From Haloparvum alkalitolerans (lineage in GTDB: Archaea; Halobacteriota; Halobacteria; Halobacteriales; Haloferacaceae), in NCBI RefSeq assembly GCF_050122995.1, contig NZ_JBNLIA010000011.1, positions 62,001 to 126,000 of the forward strand: DNA of 64,000 bases, in the 5' to 3' direction. The stretch's first letter is position 1. Each line of letters starts with the position of its first letter. The translations under genes and the position numbers were made by a program. Below are positions 1 through 9,350 of the stretch, in pieces. A model generated the notes under the pieces. That model ran no database searches, was not told the origin of the DNA, and saw only the letters and a list, made by a program, of their open reading frames with translations.

Positions 1-5
1 GGCGC

Positions 6-299
6 TCAGTCCTCGGCCGCCGCGTTCTCGATCCGTTCCGTCAGCCACTCGTAGTGGTCGAGCAGCCGCTTTTCTCCTTCGTCGGTGAGGCGGTACACGT
101 CCGCGATGCCGTCGACGCGCGCGGCGAGGAACCCCCTGTTCTCCAGCGCGTCGAGCGTCTGCCTGAACGTCCGCGGGTCCACGCGCTCGTCCGCGTGCTC
201 GGCGAGGCGACTCTTGAGCGCTTGCGCGCGGATCTCGCCCGCCTCGTGGACCAGCGCGCAGATGTCGCGCCGGCGTCCGCTGTGGAGCCACCTGGGCAT
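6..299 (-). CDS. PadR-like winged-helix regulator
   Basis: A 97-residue single-domain protein. It reads as a compact winged helix: basic N-terminus (MPRWLHSGRRRD), helices around residues 10-35, recognition helix near PRTFRQTLDALENRGF, and a wing ending VYRLTDEGEKRLLDHY, the typical PadR/HTH ending. I chose the ATG at 299 because the winged-helix homology begins there; the open frame continues upstream into low-complexity sequence. It is divergent from the helicase at 361 with about 60 bp between them, so the two may share a promoter region. DNA-binding role is inferred from fold; target unknown. Confidence 0.75.
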   Translation of the reverse strand: MPRWLHSGRRRDICALVHEAGEIRAQALKSRLAEHADERVDPRTFRQTLDALENRGFLAARVDGIADVYRLTDEGEKRLLDHYEWLTERIENAAAED

Positions 300-360
300 G
301 CGCCGGCGTTGGCGACCGATTGAGAAACGCCTTTCCCCCCGAGGCGCCCGGTTTGTGGTA

Positions 361-2742
361 ATGCATGGCAGGTCTCCGGAGGGCGAGGTGCCGACGCGGG
401 TGGCCGAGGCGCTGCCCGAGTTCGCGGACGCGTTCGGCTTCGAGGAGTTCAACGAGATGCAGCGGGAGGCGCTGCCCGGCATCCTCGAGACGGACGGGAA
501 CGTGGTCGCGGCCGCGCCGACCGGCGCCGGCAAGACCGCGCTCGCGGAGCTGGCGATCTGCAAGACGCTGCGGGAGGGCGGCACGGCGCTGTTCATCGCG
601 CCGATGCGCGCGCTCACGAACGAGAAGGAGGCGGAGTGGGACCGCTTCGAGGAGTTGGGCTACTCCGTCTACGTCGTGACCGGCGAGCGGGACCTCAACC
701 CGCGCCGCGCCGAGCGCGCGGACATCCTCGTGATGACGCCCGAGAAGGCCGACTCCGCGACGCGGAAGCACGACTCCGCGCGCTACGACTTCATCAACGC
801 GGTCGACTGCGTCGTCATCGACGAGGTCCACCTGCTCGACTCGGACCGCCGCGGTGCGGTGCTGGAGGTCGTCGTCTCGCGGCTCCGCCGGCTCCGAGAC
901 CCCCGGATCGTCGCGCTCTCCGCGACGATGCCGAACATCGAGGACGTGGCGGAGTGGCTCGACGCGCCGCCCGAGACGACCTACGCCTTCGGGGACGAGT
1001 ACCGGCCCGTAGACCTGGAGACCGGCGTGAAGACGTACAGTCACGGCGCGAACGCGTTCGCCGACAAGTACCGCCGACTCTACCGCGCGCTCGACCTCGC
1101 GATCCCCCACGTCCGCGAGGACGGGCAGGCGCTCGTGTTCGTCTCCTCCCGACAGGACACGGTGCAGGCGGCCAAGAAGACCCGCGACGAGCTGACCGAG
1201 CGCGACGTGCCGGTCGGCGCCCGCGGCGACTACGAGTTCCACAACGACGCGACGGAGCTGTCGAACGACACGCTCCGGCAGTCGGTGCTCGACGGCGTCG
1301 GCTTCCACCACGCCGGGCTGGGCAAGGAGGACCGCGACCGCGTCGAGGAGTGGTTCAAACAGGGGAAGATCGACATCCTGTTCTCGACCTCGACGCTGGC
1401 GTGGGGCGTCAACCTCCCCGCCCGCTGTGTGGTGATCCGGGACACGAAGTACCACGACCCGCTGGAGGGCGAGACGGACATCTCGCCGATCGACGTGGTC
1501 CAGATGCTCGGCCGCGCCGGCCGCCCCGGCTACGACGACGTCGGGTACGGCTGGGTGGTGTGTGACCATTCGGACGCCGACAAGTACCGGAGCCTGCTCT
1601 CGGAGGGGAAGGAGATCGAGTCGCGGCTCGCCGAGGAGCTCGACGCGCACCTCAACGCGGAGATCGCGATGGGGACGATCCGCGGGCTCGACGACGTGAT
1701 GGGGTGGCTGGAGACCACCTTCTACTACGTTCGCGCGCGGTCGGAGCCCGAGGCGTACGACTTCGAGGCGGTCCGCGAGCGCGTGCGGGAGACGGTCGAG
1801 GCGCTGGTCGACGCCGGCTTCGCGGAGACCGACGAGAACCTCGGGATCTCCCCCTCGAAGCTCGGCCGGCTCGCCTCGAAGTACTACCTCCGACTCGACA
1901 CCGCCGAGCGGTTCCGCGAACTGGCCGACTGCGACGCGGTCACGGCCGACGCGATCCTCGAGGCGGTCGCGGCCGCCGACGAGTTCGACTCCGTCTCGGC
2001 GCGGTCCGCGGAGGCGGACGCGGTCGACCGCGCGCTCTCGGCCGCGGGCGTCGACACCGACCTGGAGAACGGTCACCGCAAGGTGCTGGCCATCCTCCAC
2101 GCGTCGACGGTCGACTCGGTCCCCTCGGACCTGCGCTCGGACGCGTGGGTGATCCGGCGGAACGCGCTCCGCCTGCTCGCCGCGCTCCGGGAGTTCCTCG
2201 ACGCCTTCGCCGGCCCCCGCGCCGCCAACCTCGGGACGCGCGTGGAGGCCCGCGTCGAGCACGGCGTCTCCCGCAACGCGGTCGCGCTCACCGCCATCGA
2301 CGGCGTGGGCGCCGGGCGGGCGGAGACGCTGGCGGACGCCGGCTTCGCCTCGCCCGCGGCGGTCGCGGACGCCGGCGCCGACGCGCTCGAGGCCGCGGGG
2401 ATGGCCGAGGGCGTCGCCAGCCGGATCGTCGAGGCCGCGGCGGAACTCCCCCGGATCGACGTGGACTGGGGGGAGTTCCCGGAGACGGTCGCCGTCGGCG
2501 AGAACGAGATGGTCGAGGTGACGGTGCGGAACCGCGGCGGCGGCGCGCGCGTCGGCGTCCGCGTGACCGTCAACGACGTGGAGATGAACGAGACGACGAC
2601 GTACCTCGACGGGCGGACGGCGGTCCCCGTCGGCGTGTTCGGCACCCCGACCGCGGACGAGTTGGAGTTCGTCGTGGAGACGACGTTCCCCGACCTCCCC
2701 CTGATGCCGGTTCGCGCGTCGCGAACGGTCAGGGTGGAGTGA
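361..2742 (+). CDS. Hel308/Ski2-family ATP-dependent DNA helicase
   Basis: A 793-residue superfamily 2 helicase. Visible motifs: Walker A APTGAGKT (52-59), DEVH box (154-157), SAT (187-189) and motif VI QMLGRAGRPG (381-390). A winged-helix/ratchet part follows, then helix-hairpin-helix residues (AIDGVGAGRAETL) and a C-terminal beta-rich Sec63/Ig-like domain over the last ~85 residues. That order matches the Hel308/Ski2/Brr2 group, which in archaea unwinds branched DNA at stalled forks. It starts differently from the classical haloarchaeal Hel308, so it may be a second paralogue. The ATG at 361 is probably leaderless; a longer open frame from 85 lacks homology and overlaps the divergent regulator. 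Confidence 0.88.
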   Translation: MHGRSPEGEVPTRVAEALPEFADAFGFEEFNEMQREALPGILETDGNVVAAAPTGAGKTALAELAICKTLREGGTALFIAPMRALTNEKEAEWDRFEELGYSVYVVTGERDLNPRRAERADILVMTPEKADSATRKHDSARYDFINAVDCVVIDEVHLLDSDRRGAVLEVVVSRLRRLRDPRIVALSATMPNIEDVAEWLDAPPETTYAFGDEYRPVDLETGVKTYSHGANAFADKYRRLYRALDLAIPHVREDGQALVFVSSRQDTVQAAKKTRDELTERDVPVGARGDYEFHNDATELSNDTLRQSVLDGVGFHHAGLGKEDRDRVEEWFKQGKIDILFSTSTLAWGVNLPARCVVIRDTKYHDPLEGETDISPIDVVQMLGRAGRPGYDDVGYGWVVCDHSDADKYRSLLSEGKEIESRLAEELDAHLNAEIAMGTIRGLDDVMGWLETTFYYVRARSEPEAYDFEAVRERVRETVEALVDAGFAETDENLGISPSKLGRLASKYYLRLDTAERFRELADCDAVTADAILEAVAAADEFDSVSARSAEADAVDRALSAAGVDTDLENGHRKVLAILHASTVDSVPSDLRSDAWVIRRNALRLLAALREFLDAFAGPRAANLGTRVEARVEHGVSRNAVALTAIDGVGAGRAETLADAGFASPAAVADAGADALEAAGMAEGVASRIVEAAAELPRIDVDWGEFPETVAVGENEMVEVTVRNRGGGARVGVRVTVNDVEMNETTTYLDGRTAVPVGVFGTPTADELEFVVETTFPDLPLMPVRASRTVRVE

Positions 2743-2831
2743 GCCGGTCGGGAACCGGATAGTGACGTGCCCCACAGGTACGGCGGAGGAGGGCGGAAAT
2801 GCGGGCGGTCACACACCGCGAACTCGTGTCC

Positions 2832-3944
2832 CTATCCCTCGAACCCGTCCTCCCACCGGAACGTGCCGTTCCGCTGGACGACCTCGCCGTCGACCGCGAT
2901 GAACGACGACTCGCTCACGTCCGCGATCATGTCGACGTGGACCGCGGAGTCGTTGCCCGACTCGCCCGCGGGCAGGCACGCGTCGTAGGCGCGACCGACC
3001 GCGAGGTGGATCGTGTCGCCCATCTTCTCGTCGAAGAGGATCGAGTCCGTGAACCGGTCGATGCCGCGGTTCATCCCGATGCCGAGTTCGCCGAGGCGGC
3101 GCGCGCCCGCGTCGGTGTCGAGGATGGCGGCGAGTTCCTCCTCGCCGGTCTCGGCCGCGAAGTCGACCACCTCGCCGTCCTCGAAGGTCAGACGCACGTC
3201 CCGGACGCGGGTCGCGTTGATCGTCATCGGCACGTCGAAGAACGCCTGCCCCTCCGTGGCGTACGGCGCGGTGAACACCTCGCCGGAGGGGAGGTTGTGG
3301 GAGTCGTACGCGACCGACGCCGCGGAGTTGACCACCGTTCGGCCGTCGATCGACATCGTCACGTCCGTCTTCGGCCGGTCGTCGCGGTCGACGACGATCC
3401 GGACCTCCTCGCCGGCGTCGAGCAGGTCCTTCATCGTCGCCATCTCGTCGGCCAGCGCCTCCCAGTCGCGGAGGACGGCGTCGTAGACGAACGCCTGGTA
3501 CTCCTCGTAGGCCATGCCGGCCTGCTGTGCGAGGCTCCGGGTCGGGTGGACCGTCGAGACCCAGTCGGTGTCCATCCGGGCCTCGCGGACGCCCTGTCGG
3601 GCGGTCCGGTAGGCGCGGCGCGTCTCGCTCGGCACGTCCGCGGTCGCGGTCGTGTTCCGACCGCCGCCGATCCGGAGCACCGAATCCGCCCGCTCGTAGA
3701 GCGCGAGTTCGTGGGCCGGGTCCTCGTCGAACTCGCCGCCGTGTCCGCGGAGGTACGCCCGCGTCACCTCGTCGGAGCCGTAGGTGGGAACGACGTTGGC
3801 CCCGCGCTCGCCCAGTTTCTCCGCGACCGCGACGCCGAGCTCGTGGGCGTCCTCGGCCACGTCGAGCACCACGTCGTCGCCCGCCTCGATCCGCGCACTC
3901 CAGTCGACGAGCACCTCGGCGTGCTCGCGGACGCGTTCGTCCAT
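2832..3944 (-). CDS. M29-family aminopeptidase (AmpS-like)
   Basis: A 370-residue cytoplasmic metallo-aminopeptidase of family M29 (thermophilic aminopeptidase T/AmpS). The conserved C-terminal catalytic half is present: NLPSGEVFTAP, ATEGQAFFD, the GIGMNRGIDRFTDSILFDEK block, DTIHLAVG and SAVHVDMI, which carry the family's Glu, His, Tyr and Asp metal ligands. Length is near the family norm of ~370-410. It converges with the helicase, stopping 89 bp from its end. Probable role is release of N-terminal residues during peptide recycling; substrate preference cannot be read from sequence. Confidence 0.88.
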   Translation of the reverse strand: MDERVREHAEVLVDWSARIEAGDDVVLDVAEDAHELGVAVAEKLGERGANVVPTYGSDEVTRAYLRGHGGEFDEDPAHELALYERADSVLRIGGGRNTTATADVPSETRRAYRTARQGVREARMDTDWVSTVHPTRSLAQQAGMAYEEYQAFVYDAVLRDWEALADEMATMKDLLDAGEEVRIVVDRDDRPKTDVTMSIDGRTVVNSAASVAYDSHNLPSGEVFTAPYATEGQAFFDVPMTINATRVRDVRLTFEDGEVVDFAAETGEEELAAILDTDAGARRLGELGIGMNRGIDRFTDSILFDEKMGDTIHLAVGRAYDACLPAGESGNDSAVHVDMIADVSESSFIAVDGEVVQRNGTFRWEDGFEG

Positions 3945-4256
3945 GCCCGACGCTCCGCCTCCCGCGACCTAAACCCCGGCGCTCCGCCGGCCGCGGTCCC
4001 GTCCCGCGAGGAGGGATATATAGTCGAGAGGCGACACGTCAGAAGTGGTGGTCTTCGGTTCCATCAGAGATCGACTATCGAATGACAACAGTTCCCACAG
4101 AGCATCTGAATCCCTGAAACCTCGTTTTTCTGGCGTTTTGACGAATACCCCGTCCGTTCTGCATCTGTCTATATAGAGGATATAGGGATATATACTGGTC
4201 TGAACGGTCGGTAGCACTCATAGTAGCCTTCATACCCGAACCAGCGTTCGTTACGG
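3945..4256 (+). promoter_or_regulatory. pstS upstream region, AT-rich promoter
   Basis: A gene-free stretch of 312 bases between the divergently transcribed aminopeptidase and pstS. It is much more AT-rich than its surroundings. The core promoter is probably the TATA-like ATATATACTGG at about 4188-4197, which places transcription start near 4215-4222, some 35-40 nt before the start codon. Related GGATATA blocks occur at 4014-4020, 4178-4184 and 4186-4192 and could be regulator sites, as expected for a phosphate-responsive gene. A small minus-strand open frame (3969-4217) shows no homology and I do not call it a gene. Confidence 0.55.
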
Positions 4257-5261
4257 GTGATGGTCGACAACACCGACGACACGAAGCGGACGTGGGGAAC
4301 CCGGCGGAACTTCGTCGCGGCGGCCGGCGCGGCCGCGACCGCGGGGCTTGCGGGCTGTACGACCGAGGAAGACGGCAACGGCGGCGGGAACGACGGGCTC
4401 TCGGGCGACATCAACATCGCCGGGTCGAGCACGGTCTTCCCGCTGATGAGCGCCATCGCGGAGGACTTCGCGTCCGAACACGACGGGGTCAGCATCGACA
4501 TCAGCTCGACCGGCTCCGGCGGCGGCTTCCAGAACCACTTCTGCGTCGGCGAGACCGACTTCAACAACGCGAGCCGCGAGATCGCCGAGGAGGAGGAGGA
4601 GCTGTGCGCCGACAACGGCGTGGAGTACATCGAACTGGTCGCGGCGACGGACGCGCTCACGGTCATCGTGAACAACGAGGCCGACTTCGTGGACTGTCTG
4701 ACCGTCGAGGAGCTCGCGCAGATCTGGGAGTCAGACGCGGCCGAGACGTGGGACGAGGTCCGCGACGAGTTCCCGAACGAGGAGATCGAGCGCTACGGCG
4801 CGGCCGACACCTCCGGGACCTTCGACTACTTCGTCGAGAACGTGCAGGGCGAGGAGCGCGGCCACACCGACGACTACCAGGCGACCGAGCAGGACAACAC
4901 CATCGTGCAGGGGGTCCAGGGCAGCGAGTACGCCATCGGCTACTTCGGCTTCTCGTACTACTACCAGAACCCCGACCAGGTGAAGGCGCTGGGCATCGAC
5001 GACGGCGACGGCTGCGTCGAGCCGAGCCTGGAGACGGCCTCCTCGGGCGAGTACCAGCCGCTCTCGCGTAGCCTGTACACCTACCCCTCGGTCGAGTCGC
5101 TCGGGAACGACCACGTCGCGGAGTTCGCGCGCTACTTCCTCGAGCAGACGACCAACGAGGAGCTCGTCGCCGGCGACGTGGGCTACGTGCCGAGCACGCA
5201 GGAGACGAAGGAGCAGCAGATGGAAAAGCTTGAGTCTGCCATCGAAGAAGCAAACAACTGA
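4257..5261 (+). CDS. pstS: Phosphate ABC transporter substrate-binding lipoprotein PstS
   Basis: A 334-residue PstS. The N-terminus has a twin-arginine motif (TRRNF), a hydrophobic stretch and a lipobox (GLAGC), so it is exported by Tat and lipid-anchored outside the membrane. The phosphate-binding fold is recognisable from IAGSSTVFP near the mature start, SSTGSGGGF, FNNASREI and DTSGTFDYF. It binds phosphate and hands it to PstC/PstA encoded just downstream. A GTG at 4257 and an ATG at 4260 lie side by side; either could start translation. It follows an AT-rich promoter and is probably induced when phosphate is scarce, as is known for the family. Confidence 0.93.
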   Translation: MMVDNTDDTKRTWGTRRNFVAAAGAAATAGLAGCTTEEDGNGGGNDGLSGDINIAGSSTVFPLMSAIAEDFASEHDGVSIDISSTGSGGGFQNHFCVGETDFNNASREIAEEEEELCADNGVEYIELVAATDALTVIVNNEADFVDCLTVEELAQIWESDAAETWDEVRDEFPNEEIERYGAADTSGTFDYFVENVQGEERGHTDDYQATEQDNTIVQGVQGSEYAIGYFGFSYYYQNPDQVKALGIDDGDGCVEPSLETASSGEYQPLSRSLYTYPSVESLGNDHVAEFARYFLEQTTNEELVAGDVGYVPSTQETKEQQMEKLESAIEEANN

Positions 5262-5363
5262 GAGCCCCATGTGCCGACCGACGCACCGGCCGACGACGGA
5301 CCCGGAGTCGACGCCGAGAACAGCCCCCTCGGGGCCCCGCCCACCCTCGCGGAGTGATCCCGC

Positions 5364-6338
5364 GTGAGCGGCGACGCGGACGCCCCCGACCTGTCGCGGG
5401 CGAGCGGCGCGAAGCGGGTCCGGGAGAGCGCCTACGGCGGCCTCTTTGCGGTGTGTGCCGTGCTCACGCTTTTGACCACGGTCGCCATCTTCGCCACGCT
5501 CCTATCCGACGCAGTGGTGTTCTTCTCGGAGGTACCGGTCGTCGACTTCCTGACCGGAGTGAACTGGTCGCCCAACCCGCGAGGCGGGTCGCTGGCGTTC
5601 GGCCTGATCCCGCTTCTGGTCGGGACGCTGGTGGTGACGATCACGGCCGCGTTCGTCGCGATCCCCATCGGCACGCTCACCGCCATCTACCTCAGCGAGT
5701 ACGCAACCCCGCGCGTGCGGTCGATCCTGAAGCCGCTCCTCGAGGTCCTCGCCGGCGTTCCGACGGTCGTGTACGGCTACTTCGCGCTCGTCTACGTGAC
5801 GCCGGCGCTGAAGGCGACGCTCTTCCCGGAGATCAGCACGTTCAACGCGCTGTCCGCCTCGCTGATGATCGGCATCATGACCATCCCGATGGTCTCGTCG
5901 ATCAGCGAGGACGCCATGAGCGCGGTGCCCGACGAACTCCGACAGGCCGGCTACGGCCTCGGCGCGACGAAGTTCGAAGTCTCGACGGGCATCGTCGTCC
6001 CGGCGTCCATCTCGGGGATCGCCTCCTCGTACATCCTCGCCGTCTCGCGCGCCATCGGCGAGACGATGGTGGTCGTGGTCGCGATGGGCGCACAGGCGAA
6101 CCTCCCGTCGGTCCGGACGGGGCTGATGGGCATCCCCTACGTCACCCCGGGCGACGTCCTGTTGGAACCGGGCATGACGATCACCGTCGCGATGGTCCAG
6201 ATCGCCAACGGCGACCTCGTCGGCGGGTCGCTGCCGTACCGCTCGATGTTCGCACTCGGGTTCGCACTGTTCGTTCTCACCCTCATCATGAACGTTATCA
6301 GCGACCGGATCGCCAACCGCTATCGGGAGGAGTACTGA
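5364..6338 (+). CDS. pstC: Phosphate ABC transporter permease PstC
   Basis: A 324-residue inner-membrane permease with about six transmembrane segments. The permease signature loop that docks the ATPase is visible (EDAMSAVPDELRQAGYGLG, then GATKFEV and ISRAIGETMVV-like sequence). It starts with GTG at 5364, 102 bp after pstS, and its stop directly abuts the pstA ATG. Together with PstA it forms the phosphate channel. No ATPase gene follows pstA, so the cognate PstB must be encoded elsewhere. Confidence 0.92.
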   Translation: MSGDADAPDLSRASGAKRVRESAYGGLFAVCAVLTLLTTVAIFATLLSDAVVFFSEVPVVDFLTGVNWSPNPRGGSLAFGLIPLLVGTLVVTITAAFVAIPIGTLTAIYLSEYATPRVRSILKPLLEVLAGVPTVVYGYFALVYVTPALKATLFPEISTFNALSASLMIGIMTIPMVSSISEDAMSAVPDELRQAGYGLGATKFEVSTGIVVPASISGIASSYILAVSRAIGETMVVVVAMGAQANLPSVRTGLMGIPYVTPGDVLLEPGMTITVAMVQIANGDLVGGSLPYRSMFALGFALFVLTLIMNVISDRIANRYREEY

Positions 6339-8156
6339 ATGGCGACGAACGACACCGCGTCCGACGCGGGCGCCACCGACGACGCCGGCGGTCCCCGCAA
6401 CGCGGCCGACGAGGTCGACTTCGGGGAGGTCAGCCGCATCAAGGGGATCGCTTTCGAGTACCTCTCGTTGGGCGCCTCCGTGGTCGGACTCGTCGCGCTC
6501 GCGGTGCTTCTGGTGTACGTCGCCGTCGACGCGTTCGACCTCGCGAACGCCAGTCCGGCGTGGCTCCTCACCTACTTCCTCGCGCTCGTGCTCCCGTACG
6601 TCGGCTTCTGTCTGTACGCCGCGAACGACCCCGATCTGACGCGGAAGGCGCTGGTCGCGCTCGGCGGCGGTCTCGTCGCTGTCGCGGCCGCGTTCACCGC
6701 CTTCGAGGCGCTCGTCGCCCCGATACCGCGGCTCTCGTGGCAACTCGGGTATCTGTTCGTCGTCGTCGCGCCCGTGGCGGCGATCCTCACGCTCGCGGCG
6801 AGTCGGGAGCCGGTCGGGGCGGTCGGGTTCGGGCTGATCGGCCGCGTGGTCGGCGGCGCGGCGCTCGGGCTGGTCATCGGCATCCTGTTTCTGGTGTTCG
6901 ACGCCCGGCTCTGGTTCCTCGCGTACACGATCGGCGTGGTCCCCGGTGCGGCGCTGTACGGCCTCGGTCGGGTCCGTGACCGTCCCAGACTCGAGACGTT
7001 CGCGGTCCCCGTCGCCGTGGTCGGCGTCGTCCTCGCGGCGGCGCTCCGGCCCGTGATCGACACCTATCCGACGGACTTCCCGCTGTTCGTGTGGACGATC
7101 GCCGTCCCGCTGTCGGCGGCCGGCGCGCTGCTCGTCGCCCGCCGTGGTCGGCCCCGTGCCGCGGCCGCGGTCGGTCTCGGCTCGCTGGGTGCCGGGCTGG
7201 CGGCCGGCCTGGGCGCCGGGACGGTCGGCACCGCGCCGGAGACCGCCCTGCTCGTCACCGTCACCACCGCGGTTCCGACGCTCGCGTCCCTCGACCGCCG
7301 GATCGCGGCCGGTGAGGGGATCGCGGGGCTGGCCCTGCCGGCGCTGCTGGTCGGCGGGACGCTCGTCGGCGCCCTCATCGTCCAGACGCTCGGGCTCCCC
7401 GCGCCGGACCCGTGGCTCGACCCGGGCTACGTGACCGAGGCGCCCTCCCGGACGCCCGAGGACGCCGGCCTCTACCCGGCGATCGTCGGATCCGTCATCA
7501 TCATCGCGCTGGTCGCGCTCCTGTCGTTCGCGCTCGGAGTGGGCACCGCGGTGTTCCTCGAGGAGTACACGGCCGAGACGGGCGCTATCGGTGTTCTCAC
7601 CCGCCTGATCCAGGTCAACATCGCCAACCTCGCCGCCGTTCCCTCCGTCGTCTACGGACTGCTCGGGCTCGGGCTGTTCGCGAACCTGCTCGGATTCGGC
7701 TACGGGACCGCGGTGACGGCGTCGCTCACGCTGTCGCTGCTGATCCTCCCGATCACCGTCATCTCCGCACAGGAGGCGATCCGCGCGGTGCCGGACGAGC
7801 TCCGGCAGGGCTCGGACGCGATGGGCGCGACGCGGTGGCAGACGACGAAGAACGTCGTGCTCCCGGAGGCGCTGCCCGGAATCCTGACCGGGACCATCCT
7901 CGCGCTCGGACGCGCCATCGGCGAGACCGCGCCGCTCATCATGATCGGCGCCGCGACGACCGTGTTCAGCGCTCCCGACAGCCTGTTCAGTAAGCTCAGC
8001 GCGATGCCGATGCAGATCTACGCGTGGGCGAACTTCCCGCAGGCCGAGTTCCGGTACGGCGTCGTCGCGGCCGGCGTGGTGACGCTGTTGATCGTCCTCG
8101 TCACGATGAACGCGACCGCGATCGTCGTCCGCAACCGCTACGAGCGGAGCGGATAG
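6339..8156 (+). CDS. pstA: Phosphate ABC transporter permease PstA, long form
   Basis: At 605 residues this is about twice the length of a bacterial PstA. The last ~260 residues are the normal permease domain, with the coupling motif AVPDELRQGSDAMGATRW and ALGRAIGETAPLI. The first ~330 residues add roughly nine further hydrophobic helices with no permease signature. The start codon follows the pstC stop without a gap, indicating coupled translation. The extra membrane domain may be a haloarchaeal lineage trait; its role is unknown. The gene after it (gnd) is unrelated to phosphate import. Confidence 0.9.
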   Translation: MATNDTASDAGATDDAGGPRNAADEVDFGEVSRIKGIAFEYLSLGASVVGLVALAVLLVYVAVDAFDLANASPAWLLTYFLALVLPYVGFCLYAANDPDLTRKALVALGGGLVAVAAAFTAFEALVAPIPRLSWQLGYLFVVVAPVAAILTLAASREPVGAVGFGLIGRVVGGAALGLVIGILFLVFDARLWFLAYTIGVVPGAALYGLGRVRDRPRLETFAVPVAVVGVVLAAALRPVIDTYPTDFPLFVWTIAVPLSAAGALLVARRGRPRAAAAVGLGSLGAGLAAGLGAGTVGTAPETALLVTVTTAVPTLASLDRRIAAGEGIAGLALPALLVGGTLVGALIVQTLGLPAPDPWLDPGYVTEAPSRTPEDAGLYPAIVGSVIIIALVALLSFALGVGTAVFLEEYTAETGAIGVLTRLIQVNIANLAAVPSVVYGLLGLGLFANLLGFGYGTAVTASLTLSLLILPITVISAQEAIRAVPDELRQGSDAMGATRWQTTKNVVLPEALPGILTGTILALGRAIGETAPLIMIGAATTVFSAPDSLFSKLSAMPMQIYAWANFPQAEFRYGVVAAGVVTLLIVLVTMNATAIVVRNRYERSG

Positions 8157-8298
8157 GCGCCTCGGCCGGAGAAGCGCGGTCCGCGCGGGCGATTTCTGTC
8201 GGCGGTTTCGCGGGTGAAAGCGTCGAGTTCACGCCGGAGTCCTCCCGTCGCTCCCCCGAACCGGAACCACTACCTCGGGGCACGCCGACCGCTCGCGT

Positions 8299-9210
8299 AT
8301 GCAACTGGGCGTCATCGGACTCGGCCGCATGGGCCAGATCGTGGTGAACCGCTCGCTCGACGCCGGCCACGAGGTCGTCGCGTTCGACCTCTCCGCGGAG
8401 GCGACCGCGGAGGCGGCCGAGCGGGGCGCGGACCCGGCCGACTCGGTCGAGGATCTGTGTGACCGACTGGACGAGGGGAGCGGCGATGACGGCAAGCGGA
8501 TCTGGCTGATGGTCCCCGCGGGCGACCCCGTGGACGGGACGCTCGCGGATCTCGATCCGCACCTCACGGACGCGGACGTGGTCGTCGACGGCGGCAACTC
8601 CCACTTCGAGGAATCGGTCCGCCGCGCGGAGGCGACCGAGGCGGCGTACCTCGACTGCGGCACCTCCGGCGGCCCGGCCAGCGCCGAGGCGGGCTTCTCG
8701 CTGATGGTCGGCGGTCCCGAGTGGGCCTACGAGGCGATGACGCCCGTCTTCGACGCGGTCGCGACCGGCCCGGACGGCCACGACCGCATGGGCGCGTCCG
8801 GCGCGGGGCACTACGTGAAGATGGTCCACAACGGCGTCGAGTACGCGCTGATGCAGGCGTACGGCGAGGGGTTCGAACTGCTCCACGACGGCCGCTACGA
8901 CCTCGACATGGAGTCGGTCGCGCGGACGTGGAACAACGGCGCGGTCATCCGGTCGTGGCTCCTCGAACTCTGCGAGGAGGCGTTCGCGGAGGAGGGATCC
9001 GACCTCGGCGACGTGGCCGACCACGTCGCGGGCGGCTCCACCGGCACCTGGACCGTCGAGGAGGCGCTCGAACAGGAGGTTCCCGTGCCGCTCATCTACC
9101 AGGCGCTCGCGGAGCGGTTCGACTCGCGGAACGACGGCCGCTTCTCGCGCCGGCTCGCGAACCGTCTGCGGTACGGCTTCGGGCGGCACGAGGTGGCGCG
9201 GCAGGGGTAG
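8299..9210 (+). CDS. gnd: 6-phosphogluconate dehydrogenase, short type
   Basis: A 303-residue decarboxylating 6-phosphogluconate dehydrogenase of the short (~300 aa) class. It has the Rossmann motif GLGRMG at the N-terminus, the substrate loop GTSGGPASAEAGFSLMVGG and the catalytic helix GHYVKMVHNGVEYALMQ with the active-site Lys and Asn. It converts 6-phosphogluconate to ribulose 5-phosphate and CO2, which in haloarchaea is the oxidative pentose phosphate route to ribose. It follows pstA by 142 bp and precedes the HTH gene by 140 bp, so it is likely a single-gene unit. Confidence 0.9.
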   Translation: MQLGVIGLGRMGQIVVNRSLDAGHEVVAFDLSAEATAEAAERGADPADSVEDLCDRLDEGSGDDGKRIWLMVPAGDPVDGTLADLDPHLTDADVVVDGGNSHFEESVRRAEATEAAYLDCGTSGGPASAEAGFSLMVGGPEWAYEAMTPVFDAVATGPDGHDRMGASGAGHYVKMVHNGVEYALMQAYGEGFELLHDGRYDLDMESVARTWNNGAVIRSWLLELCEEAFAEEGSDLGDVADHVAGGSTGTWTVEEALEQEVPVPLIYQALAERFDSRNDGRFSRRLANRLRYGFGRHEVARQG

Positions 9211-9299
9211 GCGTTGGCGACCGGCTAGCTTCCATCTGTATCCCCTTTCGACCTCCGGACGCCTCTACTCGCAGCTTTCTCTCGATTATGCAAGGGTCC

Positions 9300-9350
9300 A
9301 CAAACATATATGCGAGTAGGACACCAACATCGTTCCAAGAGGTGCCACGC
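9300..9350 (+). promoter_or_regulatory. Promoter and ribosome-binding site of the HTH/toxin-like pair
   Basis: ACATATATGC at 9304-9313 is a clear TATA element, about 40 bp before the ATG at 9351. A Shine-Dalgarno-like GAGGTG sits at 9340-9345, just before that ATG. A real ribosome-binding site is uncommon in haloarchaea, where many mRNAs are leaderless, and it supports 9351 as the start. Confidence 0.55.

Noticed and set aside
2799..4085. 428-residue plus-strand open frame
   Set aside because: Antisense to the M29 aminopeptidase, whose family motifs are intact; the frame is open only because of high GC.
3969..4217. 82-residue minus-strand open frame upstream of pstS
   Set aside because: Covers the promoter region and shows no recognisable domain.
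5354..6979. 541-residue plus-strand open frame
   Set aside because: Shadow of pstC and pstA in another frame; Arg/Pro-rich composition with no domain.
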